DNA of 64,000 bases from Sinorhizobium alkalisoli (GCF_008932245.1 NZ_CP034909.1:1178001-1242000), one strand, 5' to 3'. Positions 1 to 10,776 are shown, numbered from the stretch's first letter. The notes: generated by a model from the letters alone, not told the origin. Numbers and translations are program-made.

Positions 1-64
1 GCGCTTGCAATCGTCCTGCAAAAATTGCAAACAGCGGCTAACCGGTCCATCCAGGGATTCTGCC

Positions 65-955
65 ATGAACCTCGCCACGCGAACCGCCCGCCCGCTCGAT
101 CATCTCGTGTTGCCGGTGGCCGATCTTGCCCGGGCAAGGCGTCGGCTGACGGATCTCGGCTTCACCGTTGCCGAGGATGCCCGCCACCCCTTCGGCACGG
201 AAAACGCCTGCGTCTTCTTCTCGGATAACAGCTATCTGGAGCCGCTTGCCATTGCCTCGCGCGAGGAATGTGAGGCGGCTGCGCTCGACGGCAACGTCTT
301 CGTCGCGCGGGACCAGGCATTCCGCTTCCGCCGGGGTCCCGAGGGGTTGTCAGCGGTTGTGCTCGGGACGCCGGACGCAGCCGAGGATCACATCCGCTTC
401 CGTTCGCTTGGCCTTTCCGGCGGCGACATGCTGGAATTCTCCCGGGCGATGCGCATGGCAGACGGCCGCGAGGGTTTGGGATCCTTCCGCCTTGCCTTCG
501 CCGCGGATCTGCGTGCACCCGACTTCTTTCTTTTCTGCTGTCAGCGCCTTCGCGCGCTCCCCGTCGACAGCGCGGTGCTGCACCATCACGAGAACGGCGT
601 GCTTGGCATTGCCGAAGTCGTCCTGTCGGAGCCGAACCCCACGGACTTCCAGTATCTGCTGCAGGAGGCCGTCGCCGAACGCGAAGTTGCGGCGCACTCC
701 TTCGGCATGGATATTCAAATGGGTAGCGCCAAGCTCTCCGTCCTCAATCCCGCCGGCATGGAAGCGTTCTTCGGCCGAACGATCAGCGACAGCGACCGGG
801 GCCTGCGCGGCCGGGCGGTCGTTTTCCGTGTCGCGGATATCGAGGCGACCCGGGCGCTGTTCGCGCAGAACGACATCGAATTCGCAGAAATGTGCGGACG
901 CCTCATTGTCCCGGAAGTGCCGGGGCAGGGGGTGATTTTCGCGTTTGGAGTGTAA
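65..955 (+). CDS. VOC (glyoxalase-like) family protein
   Basis: Protein of 296 residues with a glyoxalase-like (VOC) fold. The N-terminus carries [11 protein letters not shown], the usual first beta strand with a metal-binding His, and a YLEPLAIA segment supplies a possible Glu ligand about 60 residues later. The second half looks like a diverged repeat of the same fold. The substrate cannot be read from sequence. The ATG at 65 is chosen because upstream in-frame codons give a Cys/Lys-rich stretch unlike a real N-terminus. The gene ends 2 bases before kdsA, so the two are very likely co-transcribed, but no functional link to KDO synthesis is evident. Family call is firm; function is unknown. 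Confidence 0.8.
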   Translation: MNLATRTARPLDHLVLPVADLARARRRLTDLGFTVAEDARHPFGTENACVFFSDNSYLEPLAIASREECEAAALDGNVFVARDQAFRFRRGPEGLSAVVLGTPDAAEDHIRFRSLGLSGGDMLEFSRAMRMADGREGLGSFRLAFAADLRAPDFFLFCCQRLRALPVDSAVLHHHENGVLGIAEVVLSEPNPTDFQYLLQEAVAEREVAAHSFGMDIQMGSAKLSVLNPAGMEAFFGRTISDSDRGLRGRAVVFRVADIEATRALFAQNDIEFAEMCGRLIVPEVPGQGVIFAFGV

Positions 956-957
956 GG

Positions 958-1797
958 ATGGAAAGCAATTATAGGGTCGTCGTCGGCGAGGGTGCCGGTC
1001 AGGTGGTGTTCTCGCAGAGGGAGCGGTTGACGCTGATCGCCGGCCCCTGCCAGATGGAAAGTCGCGAGCATGCCTTCATGATCGCCGGCAAGCTTGTCGA
1101 GATCTGCAAGGCGCTGAACGTCGGTCTCGTCTACAAGTCCTCCTTCGACAAGGCGAACCGCACGTCGCTCTCGGGCAAGCGTGGCATCGGCCTCGACAAG
1201 GCGATGGAGGTCTTTGCCGATCTCAAGCAGGAATTCGGCTTCCCGGTCCTGACGGACATCCACACTGAAGAGCAATGCGCGATGGTCGCCGAGACGGTCG
1301 ATATCCTGCAGATTCCGGCCTTCCTGTGCCGCCAGACCGACCTGCTCGTCGCTGCGGCAAGGACCGGGCGCGCCATCAACGTCAAGAAGGGCCAGTTCCT
1401 CGCCCCCTGGGATATGAAGAACGTGCTCGCCAAGTTCACGGCTAGTGGCAATCCGAACGTGCTTCTCTGCGAGCGCGGCGCCTCCTTCGGCTACAACACG
1501 CTCGTCTCGGACATGCGCGCGCTGCCGATCATGGCGGGGCTCGGGGCGCCCGTCGTCTTCGATGCGACCCACTCCGTGCAGCAGCCGGGCGGCCAGGGCG
1601 GTTCGACCGGCGGCCAGCGCGAATTCGTCGAGACGCTGGCGCGCGCGGCCGTCGCCGTCGGCATCGCCGGTCTCTTCATCGAGACACACGAGGATCCCGA
1701 CAATGCGCCGTCCGACGGGCCGAACATGGTGCCACTCGAGAACATGCCGCGGCTTCTCGAAACGCTGCTCGCCTTCGATGCGATCGCTAAGGCCTGA
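958..1797 (+). CDS. kdsA: 3-deoxy-D-manno-octulosonate 8-phosphate synthase
   Basis: Condenses phosphoenolpyruvate with arabinose 5-phosphate to KDO 8-phosphate, the first committed step to the inner-core sugar of lipopolysaccharide; cytosolic. The protein has 279 residues, the usual length. Visible motifs are IAGPCQMES near the N-terminus, [10 protein letters not shown] for phosphate binding, [20 protein letters not shown] and [11 protein letters not shown]. Cys31 in IAGPC sits where metal-dependent (class II) KdsA enzymes keep a metal ligand, while the E. coli metal-independent enzyme has Asn there. The start at 958 lies directly after the upstream stop; a longer frame from 892 would overlap that gene and adds no recognisable sequence. 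Confidence 0.96.
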   Translation: MESNYRVVVGEGAGQVVFSQRERLTLIAGPCQMESREHAFMIAGKLVEICKALNVGLVYKSSFDKANRTSLSGKRGIGLDKAMEVFADLKQEFGFPVLTDIHTEEQCAMVAETVDILQIPAFLCRQTDLLVAAARTGRAINVKKGQFLAPWDMKNVLAKFTASGNPNVLLCERGASFGYNTLVSDMRALPIMAGLGAPVVFDATHSVQQPGGQGGSTGGQREFVETLARAAVAVGIAGLFIETHEDPDNAPSDGPNMVPLENMPRLLETLLAFDAIAKA

Positions 1798-1817
1798 GCG
1801 ACGTTGAATTTCGTGGA

Positions 1818-1841
1818 GCGCGATGGTGCACCTAGTCGCGC
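1818..1841 (+). other. Small hairpin downstream of kdsA
   Basis: A 6-bp GC stem (1818-1823 with 1836-1841) lies 20 bases after the kdsA stop. There is no T-run after it, so it is at best a weak or Rho-assisted end of the kdsA transcript. The rest of the 173-base gap before eno shows nothing else I can name; it presumably holds the eno promoter. Confidence 0.25.
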
Positions 1842-1943
1842 GACACCAATAATCAGACCGGATTGGGGCGGAGTGCACTTTCTCCCATCCCACTCTGGCG
1901 TCATTGAAAATTCGAGGTCATGAATTAAGACTGACCCCGATAA

Positions 1944-3245
<1,302 letters not shown>

Positions 3246-3289
3246 GTAGCGAGCCGCACACCTCGTAATCCATCGTCGACGTAATGCAT

Positions 3290-3324
3290 CCCGCCTGCCA
3301 CACGGCCGGCGGGTTTCGCTTTTC
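3290..3324 (+). terminator. Probable Rho-independent terminator of eno
   Basis: Inverted repeat CCCGCC (3290-3295) and GGCGGG (3308-3313) with a 12-base loop, followed by TTTCGCTTTT. It lies 44 bases after the eno stop and before the FtsB-like gene. Confidence 0.6.
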
Positions 3325-3402
3325 AGGTCATTCATGGTCAACGGTCGGTTAATCAATCGACGATAGTCTCTGCTTTCGTATTGCGTTAGCGGGATACAGG
3401 CG

Positions 3403-3723
3403 ATGTGGACACGGCATCACAAGAAGCGCAGGCTCGGACGGCTGGTCGTGCCGCTGTTGGCGGTCGCCTTTCTGTCTTACTTCGGCTATCATTCCATCCA
3501 TGGCGGTTTCGGGCTGAGGGCGACGGAGGAGTTCGATCGCCAGATCGCCGAGCGGAAAGCGCGGCTGGATGCGCTCACCCAGACTCGAAGAACCCTGGAG
3601 CGGGAGGTCGAGCTGATGAGCGACGGCTCGCTGGAAAGGGACATGTTGGATGAGAAGGCTCGGCTCGCGCTCAACATGTCGCGTAGCGATGAGATCGTTA
3701 TTTTTCATCATCGTGCAAATTAA
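3403..3723 (+). CDS. FtsB/DivIC-family septum formation initiator
   Basis: Small bitopic membrane protein of 106 residues. A basic N-terminus (HHKKRR) is followed by one transmembrane helix at about residues 12-30 and a charged heptad-like coiled coil at about 40-75 (EFDRQIAERKARLDAL and onwards). This is the FtsB/DivIC layout; such proteins link the FtsQ-FtsL complex to septal peptidoglycan synthesis. The position between eno and pdhA matches other alphaproteobacteria. Similarity to E. coli FtsB is by architecture rather than strong sequence identity, so I leave the symbol empty. An 8-bp palindrome overlaps the stop codon. Confidence 0.82.
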   Translation: MWTRHHKKRRLGRLVVPLLAVAFLSYFGYHSIHGGFGLRATEEFDRQIAERKARLDALTQTRRTLEREVELMSDGSLERDMLDEKARLALNMSRSDEIVIFHHRAN

Positions 3724-3800
3724 CCGGAAATTGGTTAATTCAAATTTTCCGTGAAAAAACAACGGGTTGTGCGTAATAATAGCCATGCAATTATGGCATT
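3718..3800. promoter_or_regulatory. Palindromes between the FtsB-like gene and pdhA
   Basis: The AT-rich gap before pdhA holds two inverted repeats. AATTAACC (3718-3725) pairs perfectly with GGTTAATT (3733-3740) across the FtsB-like stop codon. An imperfect 23-base palindrome centred on GCCATGCAATTATGGC lies at 3778-3800, about 60 bases before the pdhA ATG. The first could end the FtsB-like transcript, as CAAATTTT follows it. The second looks more like an operator near the pdh promoter. Both roles are inferred. Confidence 0.4.
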
Positions 3801-3859
3801 GCTGCGGCGCTCTTCTTTCCCTATGGTAGCCGGCGAAGGCTAACCATTGGGAGGAACGA

Positions 3860-4906
3860 ATGGCTCCGCGAAAATCCGCGTCCGTTTCCAGCCGCAAGAC
3901 CGCCGCCAAGCCGTCCAAGAAGGACTTCGCCGGCGGCACTATCGCCGAATTCTCCAAGGAAGACGACCTCAAGGCCTATCGCGAAATGCTGCTGATCCGG
4001 CGTTTCGAGGAGAAGGCCGGCCAGCTCTACGGCATGGGTTTCATCGGTGGTTTCTGTCACCTCTACATCGGCCAGGAGGCGGTCGTCGTTGGCATGCAGC
4101 TGGCGCTGAAAGAGGGTGACCAAGTCATCACCGGCTATCGTGACCACGGCCACATGCTCGCCTGCGGCATGAGCCCCCGCGGCGTCATGGCGGAGCTGAC
4201 CGGACGCCGCGGCGGCCTTTCCAAGGGGAAGGGTGGCTCGATGCACATGTTCTCCAAGGAGAAGCACTTCTACGGCGGCCACGGTATCGTCGGTGCCCAG
4301 GTGTCGCTCGGTACCGGCCTCGCTTTCGCCAACAGGTATCGCGACAACGATAATGTGAGCCTCGCCTATTTCGGCGACGGTGCCGCCAACCAGGGCCAGG
4401 TCTATGAGAGCTTCAACATGGCCGCGCTCTGGAAGCTGCCGGCGATCTACATCGTCGAGAACAACCGCTATGCGATGGGCACCTCCGTGTCGCGCGCGTC
4501 GGCCCAGACCGACTTCTCCCAGCGCGGCGCCTCCTTCGGCATTCCCGGCTACCAGGTCGACGGCATGGACGTGCGGGCCGTCAAGGCGGCGGCCGACGAG
4601 GCCGTCGACTATTGCCGCTCCGGCAAGGGTCCGCTCATCCTCGAAATGCTGACCTATCGCTACCGCGGCCACTCCATGTCCGACCCGGCGAAGTATCGCT
4701 CGAAGGACGAAGTGCAGAAGATGCGTTCGGAGCATGATCCGATCGAGCAGGTGAAGGCCCGCATTGTCGAGAAGGGCTGGGCCAGCGAGGACGAACTGAA
4801 GCAGATCGACAAGGAGGTTCGCGATATCGTCGCGGATAGTGCCGATTTTGCTCAGTCTGATCCGGAGCCGGATGTATCCGAGCTCTACACCGATATCCTG
4901 CTTTGA
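3860..4906 (+). CDS. pdhA: Pyruvate dehydrogenase E1 alpha subunit
   Basis: Alpha half of the heterotetrameric thiamine-diphosphate-dependent E1 that decarboxylates pyruvate and passes the acetyl group to lipoyl-E2. It has 348 residues. The ThDP fold motif begins with GDGAANQG (Gly172) and ends in [10 protein letters not shown]; the phosphorylation-loop-like segment [11 protein letters not shown] is conserved. A basic Ala/Lys/Ser-rich leader of about 30 residues precedes the catalytic domain. GGGAGG stands just before the ATG. It is followed after 17 bases by pdhB, and the tight pdhA-pdhB-pdhC spacing shows one operon. Confidence 0.98.
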   Translation: MAPRKSASVSSRKTAAKPSKKDFAGGTIAEFSKEDDLKAYREMLLIRRFEEKAGQLYGMGFIGGFCHLYIGQEAVVVGMQLALKEGDQVITGYRDHGHMLACGMSPRGVMAELTGRRGGLSKGKGGSMHMFSKEKHFYGGHGIVGAQVSLGTGLAFANRYRDNDNVSLAYFGDGAANQGQVYESFNMAALWKLPAIYIVENNRYAMGTSVSRASAQTDFSQRGASFGIPGYQVDGMDVRAVKAAADEAVDYCRSGKGPLILEMLTYRYRGHSMSDPAKYRSKDEVQKMRSEHDPIEQVKARIVEKGWASEDELKQIDKEVRDIVADSADFAQSDPEPDVSELYTDILL

Positions 4907-4923
4907 TCCGGGGAGGGAAAAAC

Positions 4924-6300
4924 ATGCCAGTAGAAATTCTCATGCCTGCGCTTTCCCCGACCATGGAGGAAGGCACGCTTTCCAAATGGCTGAAGAACGA
5001 GGGCGACAAGGTGACCTTCGGCGACGTGATCGCCGAAATCGAGACCGACAAGGCGACGATGGAAGTGGAAGCGGTCGACGAGGGCACGATCGGTAAGCTG
5101 CTGATTGCGGCCGGCACCGAAGGCGTCAAGGTCAACACGCCGATCGCCGTGCTGCTGCAGGACGGCGAAGCTGCCGGTGACATCAATCTCAAGGCCGAGG
5201 CGCCGAAGACGGAGGCACCGAAGCCGACCGCCGCTGAAGCGCCCGCATCTGCGGCCCCGGTAGCGGCTCAACCGAAGGCGGAAATTCCCGCCGATCCGGC
5301 AATTCCGGCCGGAACGGAAATGGTGACCATGACCGTGCGCGAGGCGCTGCGCGACGCGATGGCGGAAGAAATGCGCGCCGATGACGATGTGTTCGTCATG
5401 GGTGAGGAAGTCGCCGAATACCAGGGTGCCTACAAGGTCACGCAGGGCCTGCTGCAGGAGTTCGGTCCGCGTCGCGTGGTCGATACGCCGATCACCGAGC
5501 ATGGCTTTGCCGGCGTCGGCGTCGGCGCGGCGATGGCCGGGCTCCGCCCGATCGTCGAATTCATGACCTTCAACTTCGCCATGCAGGCGATCGACCAGAT
5601 CATCAACTCCGCCGCCAAGACGCTCTACATGTCCGGTGGCCAGATGGGCGCACCGATCGTCTTCCGTGGCCCCAACGGCGCGGCCGCCCGCGTCGCGGCG
5701 CAGCACTCCCAGTGCTATGCCGCCTGGTACAGCCAGATTCCGGGCCTGAAGGTCGTCATGCCCTACACGGCGGCGGACGCGAAGGGCCTCCTGAAGGCTG
5801 CAATCCGCGATCCGAATCCGGTGATCTTCCTAGAAAACGAAATTCTCTACGGCCAGACCTTCGAGGTGCCGAAGCTCGACAATTTCGTGCTGCCGATCGG
5901 CAAGGCCCGCATCCACCGCGTCGGTAAGGACGCGACGATCGTCTCGTTCGGCATCGGCATGACCTATGCGGTGAAGGCCGCGGCGGAACTCGAGGCGCAG
6001 GGCATCGATGTCGAGCTTATCGACCTTCGCACCATCCGTCCGATGGATCTTCCGACCGTCATCGAGTCGGTCAAGAAGACCGGCCGCCTGGTCACGGTCG
6101 AAGAGGGCTATCCGCAATCGTCCGTCGGCACGGAAATCGCCAGCCGCGTCATGCAGCAAGCCTTTGACTATCTCGATGCGCCCGTGCTGACGATCGCCGG
6201 CAAGGACGTGCCGATGCCCTATGCAGCCAATCTCGAGAAGCTCGCTCTGCCGAATGTCGCCGAAGTCGTCGATGCGGTAAAAGCCGTCTGCTACAAATAA
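4924..6300 (+). CDS. pdhB: Pyruvate dehydrogenase E1 beta subunit with N-terminal lipoyl domain
   Basis: Beta half of E1, 458 residues. Unlike the beta subunit of most organisms it opens with a complete lipoyl domain (residues 1-80; Lys43 in ETDKATMEV is the lipoylation site). An Ala/Pro-rich linker (about 85-130) leads into the transketolase pyrimidine-binding domain (from about 137, [23 protein letters not shown]) and the C-terminal transketolase domain. This fusion is known in rhizobia and some other alphaproteobacteria. The start at 4924 follows GGGGAGGG; an in-frame upstream start would add seven residues in front of the lipoyl fold. pdhC begins 12 bases after the stop. Confidence 0.97.
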   Translation: MPVEILMPALSPTMEEGTLSKWLKNEGDKVTFGDVIAEIETDKATMEVEAVDEGTIGKLLIAAGTEGVKVNTPIAVLLQDGEAAGDINLKAEAPKTEAPKPTAAEAPASAAPVAAQPKAEIPADPAIPAGTEMVTMTVREALRDAMAEEMRADDDVFVMGEEVAEYQGAYKVTQGLLQEFGPRRVVDTPITEHGFAGVGVGAAMAGLRPIVEFMTFNFAMQAIDQIINSAAKTLYMSGGQMGAPIVFRGPNGAAARVAAQHSQCYAAWYSQIPGLKVVMPYTAADAKGLLKAAIRDPNPVIFLENEILYGQTFEVPKLDNFVLPIGKARIHRVGKDATIVSFGIGMTYAVKAAAELEAQGIDVELIDLRTIRPMDLPTVIESVKKTGRLVTVEEGYPQSSVGTEIASRVMQQAFDYLDAPVLTIAGKDVPMPYAANLEKLALPNVAEVVDAVKAVCYK

Positions 6301-6312
6301 GGGGGTCGTTCG

Positions 6313-7647
6313 ATGCCAATCAACATCACCATGCCGGCCCTTTCTCCGACGATGGAAGAGGGCAATCTTGCCAAGTGGCTGGTCAAGGAAGGCGACGCGG
6401 TCAAGTCCGGCGACGTGATCGCCGAGATCGAGACAGACAAGGCGACGATGGAAGTCGAAGCCGTCGATGAGGGCACGATCGCCAAGATCGTCGTGCCGGC
6501 CGGCACCGAAGGCGTCAAGGTCAATGCACTGATCGCCGTGCTGGCGGAAGAGGGAGAGGACGTCGCCACCGCCGCCAAGGGCGGCAACGGCGCCGCCGCC
6601 CCGGCATCCGCAGCCAAGGCGGAAATGGCCCCGGCAGCACCGGCCGCGGCTCCCGCTCCCGCTGCGGCACCGGCACCGCAAGCCGCGGCCCCGGCTCAGG
6701 CTGCAGGTGACGGCAAGCGCGTCTTCTCGTCGCCGCTTGCCCGCCGTTTGGCGAAGGAAGCAGGCATCGATCTTTCCGCAATCGCTGGTTCCGGCCCCTA
6801 CGGCCGGGTCGTCAAGAAGGATGTCGAGGCCGCCGCTGCCGGCGGAGTTGCGAAGCCTGCCGCGGCGCCTGCTCCGGCCGCAGCACCGGCCCCGGCGTTT
6901 GCCAAAGGCATGTCCGAGGACGCGGTCCTCAAGCTCTTCGAGCCGGGCAGCTACGAGCTCGTGCCGCATGACGGCATGCGCAAGACGATTGCCAAGCGCC
7001 TGCAGGAATCGAAGCAGACGATCCCGCATTTCTATGTGTCGATCGATTGCGAGCTCGACGCACTTCTGGCGCTGCGGGCCCAGCTCAATGCCGCGGCCCC
7101 CGAGAAGGATGGCAAGCCGGTCTACAAGCTCTCGGTCAACGACATGGTGATCAAGGCCATGGCGCTGGCGCTGCGCGACGTTCCGGACGCGAACGTCTCC
7201 TGGACCGATGCGAACATGGTCAAGCACAAGCATGCCGATGTCGGCGTCGCCGTCTCCATTCCGGGCGGCCTGATCACTCCGATCATCCGCCAGGCGGAAC
7301 TGAAGAGCTTGTCCGCCATCTCCAATGAGATGAAGGATCTCGGCAAGCGCGCCAAGGAGCGCAAGCTGAAGCCGGAAGAGTACCAGGGCGGTACCACGGC
7401 CGTTTCCAACATGGGCATGATGGGCGTCAAGAACTTCGCCGCGGTCGTCAATCCGCCGCATGCGACGATCCTGGCGGTTGGTGCGGGCGAGGAGCGCGTC
7501 GTAGTCAAGAACAAGGAAATGGTCATCGCCAACCTGATGACCGTGACGCTTTCCACAGACCATCGCTGCGTCGATGGCGCGCTCGGCGCCGAACTGCTCG
7601 CCGCCTTCAAGCGCTACATCGAAAACCCGATGGGCATGCTGGTGTAA
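6313..7647 (+). CDS. pdhC: Dihydrolipoamide acetyltransferase, PDH E2
   Basis: Core subunit of the PDH complex, 444 residues. Order: one lipoyl domain (1-80, Lys43), an Ala/Pro linker (about 85-135), a peripheral-subunit-binding domain (about 137-170, [15 protein letters not shown]), a second Ala/Pro linker and the acetyltransferase domain (about 210-444). The catalytic DHRCVDG motif has His417 and Asp421. The lipoyl domain is almost a copy of that in PdhB, so the same ligase and LipA should modify both. Last gene of the tight pdh operon; an 8-bp hairpin follows. Confidence 0.98.
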   Translation: MPINITMPALSPTMEEGNLAKWLVKEGDAVKSGDVIAEIETDKATMEVEAVDEGTIAKIVVPAGTEGVKVNALIAVLAEEGEDVATAAKGGNGAAAPASAAKAEMAPAAPAAAPAPAAAPAPQAAAPAQAAGDGKRVFSSPLARRLAKEAGIDLSAIAGSGPYGRVVKKDVEAAAAGGVAKPAAAPAPAAAPAPAFAKGMSEDAVLKLFEPGSYELVPHDGMRKTIAKRLQESKQTIPHFYVSIDCELDALLALRAQLNAAAPEKDGKPVYKLSVNDMVIKAMALALRDVPDANVSWTDANMVKHKHADVGVAVSIPGGLITPIIRQAELKSLSAISNEMKDLGKRAKERKLKPEEYQGGTTAVSNMGMMGVKNFAAVVNPPHATILAVGAGEERVVVKNKEMVIANLMTVTLSTDHRCVDGALGAELLAAFKRYIENPMGMLV

Positions 7648-7655
7648 TACGATCC

Positions 7656-7677
7656 GGACCGGCGTTTCAGCCGGTCC
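7656..7677 (+). other. Hairpin downstream of pdhC
   Basis: Perfect 8-bp stem GGACCGGC/GCCGGTCC (7656-7663 with 7670-7677) eight bases after the pdhC stop. The 3' side is CTCCCC rather than a T-run, so it is more likely an mRNA-stabilising or Rho-linked structure than an intrinsic terminator. Confidence 0.4.
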
Positions 7678-7703
7678 CTCCCCACTGACAGGCGAGTAGG
7701 CAG

Positions 7704-8345
7704 ATGAAGACAGTCCTTTGCTATGGTGACAGTCTGACCTGGGGTTATGACGCTACGGGGCCCGGACGGCACGCGCTCGAAGATCGCTGGCCGAGCGTGC
7801 TGCAGCAGGCGCTCGGCTCCGATGTCAATGTCATCGCCGAAGGGCTGAACGGGCGCACCACCGCCTATGAAGACTATCTCGCGGATTGCGACCGCAACGG
7901 CGCCCGGGTGCTCCCGACCGTTCTCCACAGTCACGCGCCGCTCGATCTCGTTATCTTCATGCTCGGCTCGAACGATATGAAACCGGTGATCCACGGTACC
8001 GCCTCCGGCGCCGTCAAAGGGATCGAGCGTCTGGTCAAACTCGTCCGTCATCACGATTGGCCGATGGAGACGGAGGAGGGGCCGGGCATCCTTGTCGTTT
8101 CGCCGCCGCCGCTTTGCGAAACGGCCGACAGCGACTTCGCCGCAATGTTTGCCGGCGGCATCGAGGAATCGGCGATGTTGGCCTCGCTTTATCGCGACCT
8201 TGCCGACGAGCTCGATTGCGGCTTCTTCGATGCGGGTTCCGTGGCGCGGACGACGCCGCTCGACGGTGTTCATCTCGACGCCGAGAATACCCGGGCGCTC
8301 GGGCGCGGCCTCGAGCCGGTCGTGCGGATGATGCTCGGGCTCTGA
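7704..8345 (+). CDS. SGNH/GDSL hydrolase (arylesterase-like)
   Basis: Protein of 213 residues. Block I is YGDSLTWGYD with nucleophile Ser10; the oxyanion-hole blocks appear as GLNGRTT and MLGSNDM; the C-terminal DGVHLD supplies Asp187 and His190. No signal peptide is seen, so it is probably cytoplasmic. The family includes small esterases/acyltransferases acting on short acyl esters, but the natural substrate is unknown. GNAT gene 8348-8929 begins 2 bases after the stop, so the pair is translationally close. It interrupts the run from pdhC to lpdA, but nothing shows a role in pyruvate oxidation. Confidence 0.88.
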   Translation: MKTVLCYGDSLTWGYDATGPGRHALEDRWPSVLQQALGSDVNVIAEGLNGRTTAYEDYLADCDRNGARVLPTVLHSHAPLDLVIFMLGSNDMKPVIHGTASGAVKGIERLVKLVRHHDWPMETEEGPGILVVSPPPLCETADSDFAAMFAGGIEESAMLASLYRDLADELDCGFFDAGSVARTTPLDGVHLDAENTRALGRGLEPVVRMMLGL

Positions 8346-8347
8346 CG

Positions 8348-8929
8348 ATGGCGGCCCCAGCGAACCTGAGAGCGGCGGAGAAAAGCGAGGCGGCGGAGCT
8401 CGCGATCCTGATCGACATCGCGTCGCACGGCTTTGCCTCCTGGCTGTGGTATGGCGGCGTCCTGAGCAAATCGGCGGAAACCGCCTTCGAGCATGGCCGC
8501 GACAGGCTTCGGCAGGATAGCGGTCTCGGCACCTGGCGCGATGCGGTCGTGGCACTGGTCTCAGAGGAGATTGTCGGCGTTTCGGTGTCCTATGGGCTGG
8601 CCGAGTCCATCCTCGAAGTGGAGGCTACACACCCGGTGCTCGTGCCGCTGATTGCCCTGCAGAAGCAGGTGGTCGGCCATTGGTTCATCGACAGCCTCGG
8701 CGTCTACAAGGCCCATCGCGGCAAGGGGATCGGTCGCGCCCTGCTTGATCATGAATTCGGTCGCGCCGGTTCGGCGCCGGTGAGCCTGATCACCGAAAGC
8801 CACAATGAGAAGGCGCAGGCGCTCTACGGAAGGAATGGCTTCGAGGAGGTGGCGCGTGCTCAAGCCGTGCCGCTTTTCGAAGACATGCGGAAACATGACT
8901 GGGTGCTGTTCACCCGCAAGGTCGCTTGA
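8348..8929 (+). CDS. GNAT family N-acetyltransferase
   Basis: Protein of 193 residues. The acetyl-CoA pyrophosphate-binding loop is visible as HRGKGIGRALL in the second half, followed by the typical SHNEKAQALYGRNGF segment where GNAT enzymes pack Asn and Tyr near the cofactor. The acceptor substrate is unknown. The ATG at 8348 is two bases after the esterase stop; a longer in-frame extension into that gene is only a shadow. lpdA follows after 18 bases, so esterase, GNAT and lpdA may share a transcript. Confidence 0.85.
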   Translation: MAAPANLRAAEKSEAAELAILIDIASHGFASWLWYGGVLSKSAETAFEHGRDRLRQDSGLGTWRDAVVALVSEEIVGVSVSYGLAESILEVEATHPVLVPLIALQKQVVGHWFIDSLGVYKAHRGKGIGRALLDHEFGRAGSAPVSLITESHNEKAQALYGRNGFEEVARAQAVPLFEDMRKHDWVLFTRKVA

Positions 8930-8947
8930 AACAAAGGTAGGAAACAC

Positions 8948-10393
8948 ATGGCTGAGAATTACGACGTCATCGTTATCGGTTCGGGCCCGGGCGGCTATGT
9001 CACCGCCATCCGCTCGGCGCAACTGGGCTTGAAGACGGCGATCGTCGAGCGCGAGCACCTGGGCGGCATCTGCCTGAACTGGGGCTGTATTCCCACCAAG
9101 GCGCTTTTGCGTTCGGCGGAAATTCTCGACCATGCCAATCATGCGAAGAATTACGGCCTGACGCTCGAAGGCAAGATGACCGCCAACGTCAAGGACGTGG
9201 TCGCCCGCTCGCGCGCGGTTTCCGCGCGGCTGACCGGCGGCGTCGCCTTCCTGATGAAGAAGAACAAGATCGACGTGATCTGGGGCGAGGCGAAGCTGAC
9301 CAAGCCCGGCGAAATCGTCGTCGGCGCGCCGTCAAAGCCGGCGGTCCAGCCGCAGAACCCCATTCCGAAGGGCGTCAAGGGCGAGGGTACCTATACGGCC
9401 AAGCACATCATCATCGCGACCGGCGCCCGGCCGCGGGCGCTGCCGGGCATCGAGCCCGACGGCAAGCTGATCTGGACCTATTTCGAGGCGATGAAGCCGG
9501 AAGAACTTCCGAAATCGATGGTGGTGATGGGCTCGGGTGCGATCGGCATCGAGTTCGCGAGCTTCTACCGGTCGATGGGCGTGGACGTCACCGTCGTCGA
9601 GCTGCTGCCGCAGATCATGCCGGTCGAGGACGCGGAAATCTCCGCCTTCGCCCGCAAGCAGCTCGAGAAGCGCGGGCTCAAGATCTTCACCGACGCCAAG
9701 GTGACGAAGGTCGAGAAGGGTGCCAATGACGTGACCGCCCATGTCGAAACGAAGGACGGCAAGGTGACGCCCATCAAGGCGGATCGCCTTATCTCCGCCG
9801 TCGGAGTCCAGGGCAACATCGAGAACCTCGGGCTCGAAGCACTCGGCATCAAGACGGATCGCGGCTGCATCGTCACCGACGGCTACGGCAAAACGAATGT
9901 CGCCGGCGTCTACGCGATCGGCGACGTTGCCGGCCCTCCCATGCTGGCGCACAAGGCCGAGCACGAGGGGGTGATCTGCGTCGAAAAGATCGCGGGCATT
10001 CCGGGCGTCCATGGGCTCGACAAGGGTAAGATCCCGGGCTGCACCTATTGCGATCCGCAGGTCGCCTCGGTCGGCCTGACGGAAGCCAAGGCGAAGGAGC
10101 TCGGCCGTGACATCCGCGTCGGCCGCTTTGGCTTCGGCGCCAACGGCAAGGCGATCGCGCTCGGCGAGGATCAGGGCATGGTCAAGACGATCTTCGACAA
10201 GAAGACGGGTGAACTCCTCGGCGCCCACATGGTCGGCGCCGAAGTGACCGAACTCATCCAGGGCTTTGTCGTCGCCATGAATCTGGAGACCACGGAGGAG
10301 GAACTGATGCACACGGTCTTCCCGCATCCGACGCTTTCGGAGATGATGAAGGAAAGCGTTCTCGATGCCTATGGGCGCGTATTGAACGCCTGA
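8948..10393 (+). CDS. lpdA: Dihydrolipoamide dehydrogenase, E3
   Basis: FAD enzyme that reoxidises dihydrolipoamide and makes NADH; 481 residues. FAD-binding GSGPGGY begins at Gly11, the redox-active disulfide is Cys42-Cys47 in GGICLNWGC, the NAD-binding GSGAIGIEF lies in the middle, the second FAD motif is AIGDVAGPPMLAHKAEHEG, and the C-terminal dimer domain provides the catalytic His-Glu pair in HPTLSE. Next to pdhABC it is most simply the E3 of pyruvate dehydrogenase, though E3 subunits can be shared with other 2-oxoacid complexes. AAAGGTAGG lies just upstream of the ATG. Confidence 0.97.
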   Translation: MAENYDVIVIGSGPGGYVTAIRSAQLGLKTAIVEREHLGGICLNWGCIPTKALLRSAEILDHANHAKNYGLTLEGKMTANVKDVVARSRAVSARLTGGVAFLMKKNKIDVIWGEAKLTKPGEIVVGAPSKPAVQPQNPIPKGVKGEGTYTAKHIIIATGARPRALPGIEPDGKLIWTYFEAMKPEELPKSMVVMGSGAIGIEFASFYRSMGVDVTVVELLPQIMPVEDAEISAFARKQLEKRGLKIFTDAKVTKVEKGANDVTAHVETKDGKVTPIKADRLISAVGVQGNIENLGLEALGIKTDRGCIVTDGYGKTNVAGVYAIGDVAGPPMLAHKAEHEGVICVEKIAGIPGVHGLDKGKIPGCTYCDPQVASVGLTEAKAKELGRDIRVGRFGFGANGKAIALGEDQGMVKTIFDKKTGELLGAHMVGAEVTELIQGFVVAMNLETTEEELMHTVFPHPTLSEMMKESVLDAYGRVLNA

Positions 10394-10468
10394 TGCGGAA
10401 CCGCCGAGCGGAACTTTCGACCTTTTCGCGCATTGCTTGCGAGACATCGGCAATGCGTGGAGGTCGTC

Positions 10469-10720
10469 ATGAGCCTGAACGGAGTGGGCCTTCTGGCCGC
10501 AATCATCATCGGCGGACTTGCCGGCTGGCTGGCCGAGCAATTCATGCACAGCCAGATGGGGCTGATCGCGAATATCGTCCTTGGTATCATCGGTGCCTTG
10601 GTGCTGAACTTCATCCTGGCCGCCTTTGGCATGGCCTATACTGGCTGGGTCGCCTATCTCATCATCGGCTTCATCGGCGCCTGCCTGCTGATTGCGGCGG
10701 GGCGTGCCGTCAGAGGTTAG
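10469..10720 (+). CDS. GlsB/YeaQ/YmgE family small membrane protein
   Basis: Very hydrophobic protein of 83 residues with three predicted transmembrane segments and the Gly-rich AAIIIGGLAGWLAEQF opening typical of this stress-associated, transglycosylase-associated family. Biochemical function is not established. The ATG at 10469 is preceded by GTGGAGG at good spacing; starts further upstream lack such a site. It sits between lpdA and lipA and is followed by a strong terminator, so it closes this transcript. Confidence 0.85.
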   Translation: MSLNGVGLLAAIIIGGLAGWLAEQFMHSQMGLIANIVLGIIGALVLNFILAAFGMAYTGWVAYLIIGFIGACLLIAAGRAVRG

Positions 10721-10741
10721 CACTCAGTCCATTCACTTGCG

Positions 10742-10776
10742 GTCAGGCTGCCATGCAAATGGCGGCCTGACTTTTT
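10742..10776 (+). terminator. Strong Rho-independent terminator before lipA
   Basis: 13-bp stem (10742-10754 with 10759-10771; one G-U wobble) with loop GCAA, followed at once by TTTTT. It ends the transcript containing the small membrane protein gene and separates lipA from lpdA. Confidence 0.9.

Noticed and set aside
1..64. Possible end of an upstream gene in the first bases.
   Set aside because: The frames in the first 64 bases are too short to identify, and no stop-codon context can be tied to a known product.
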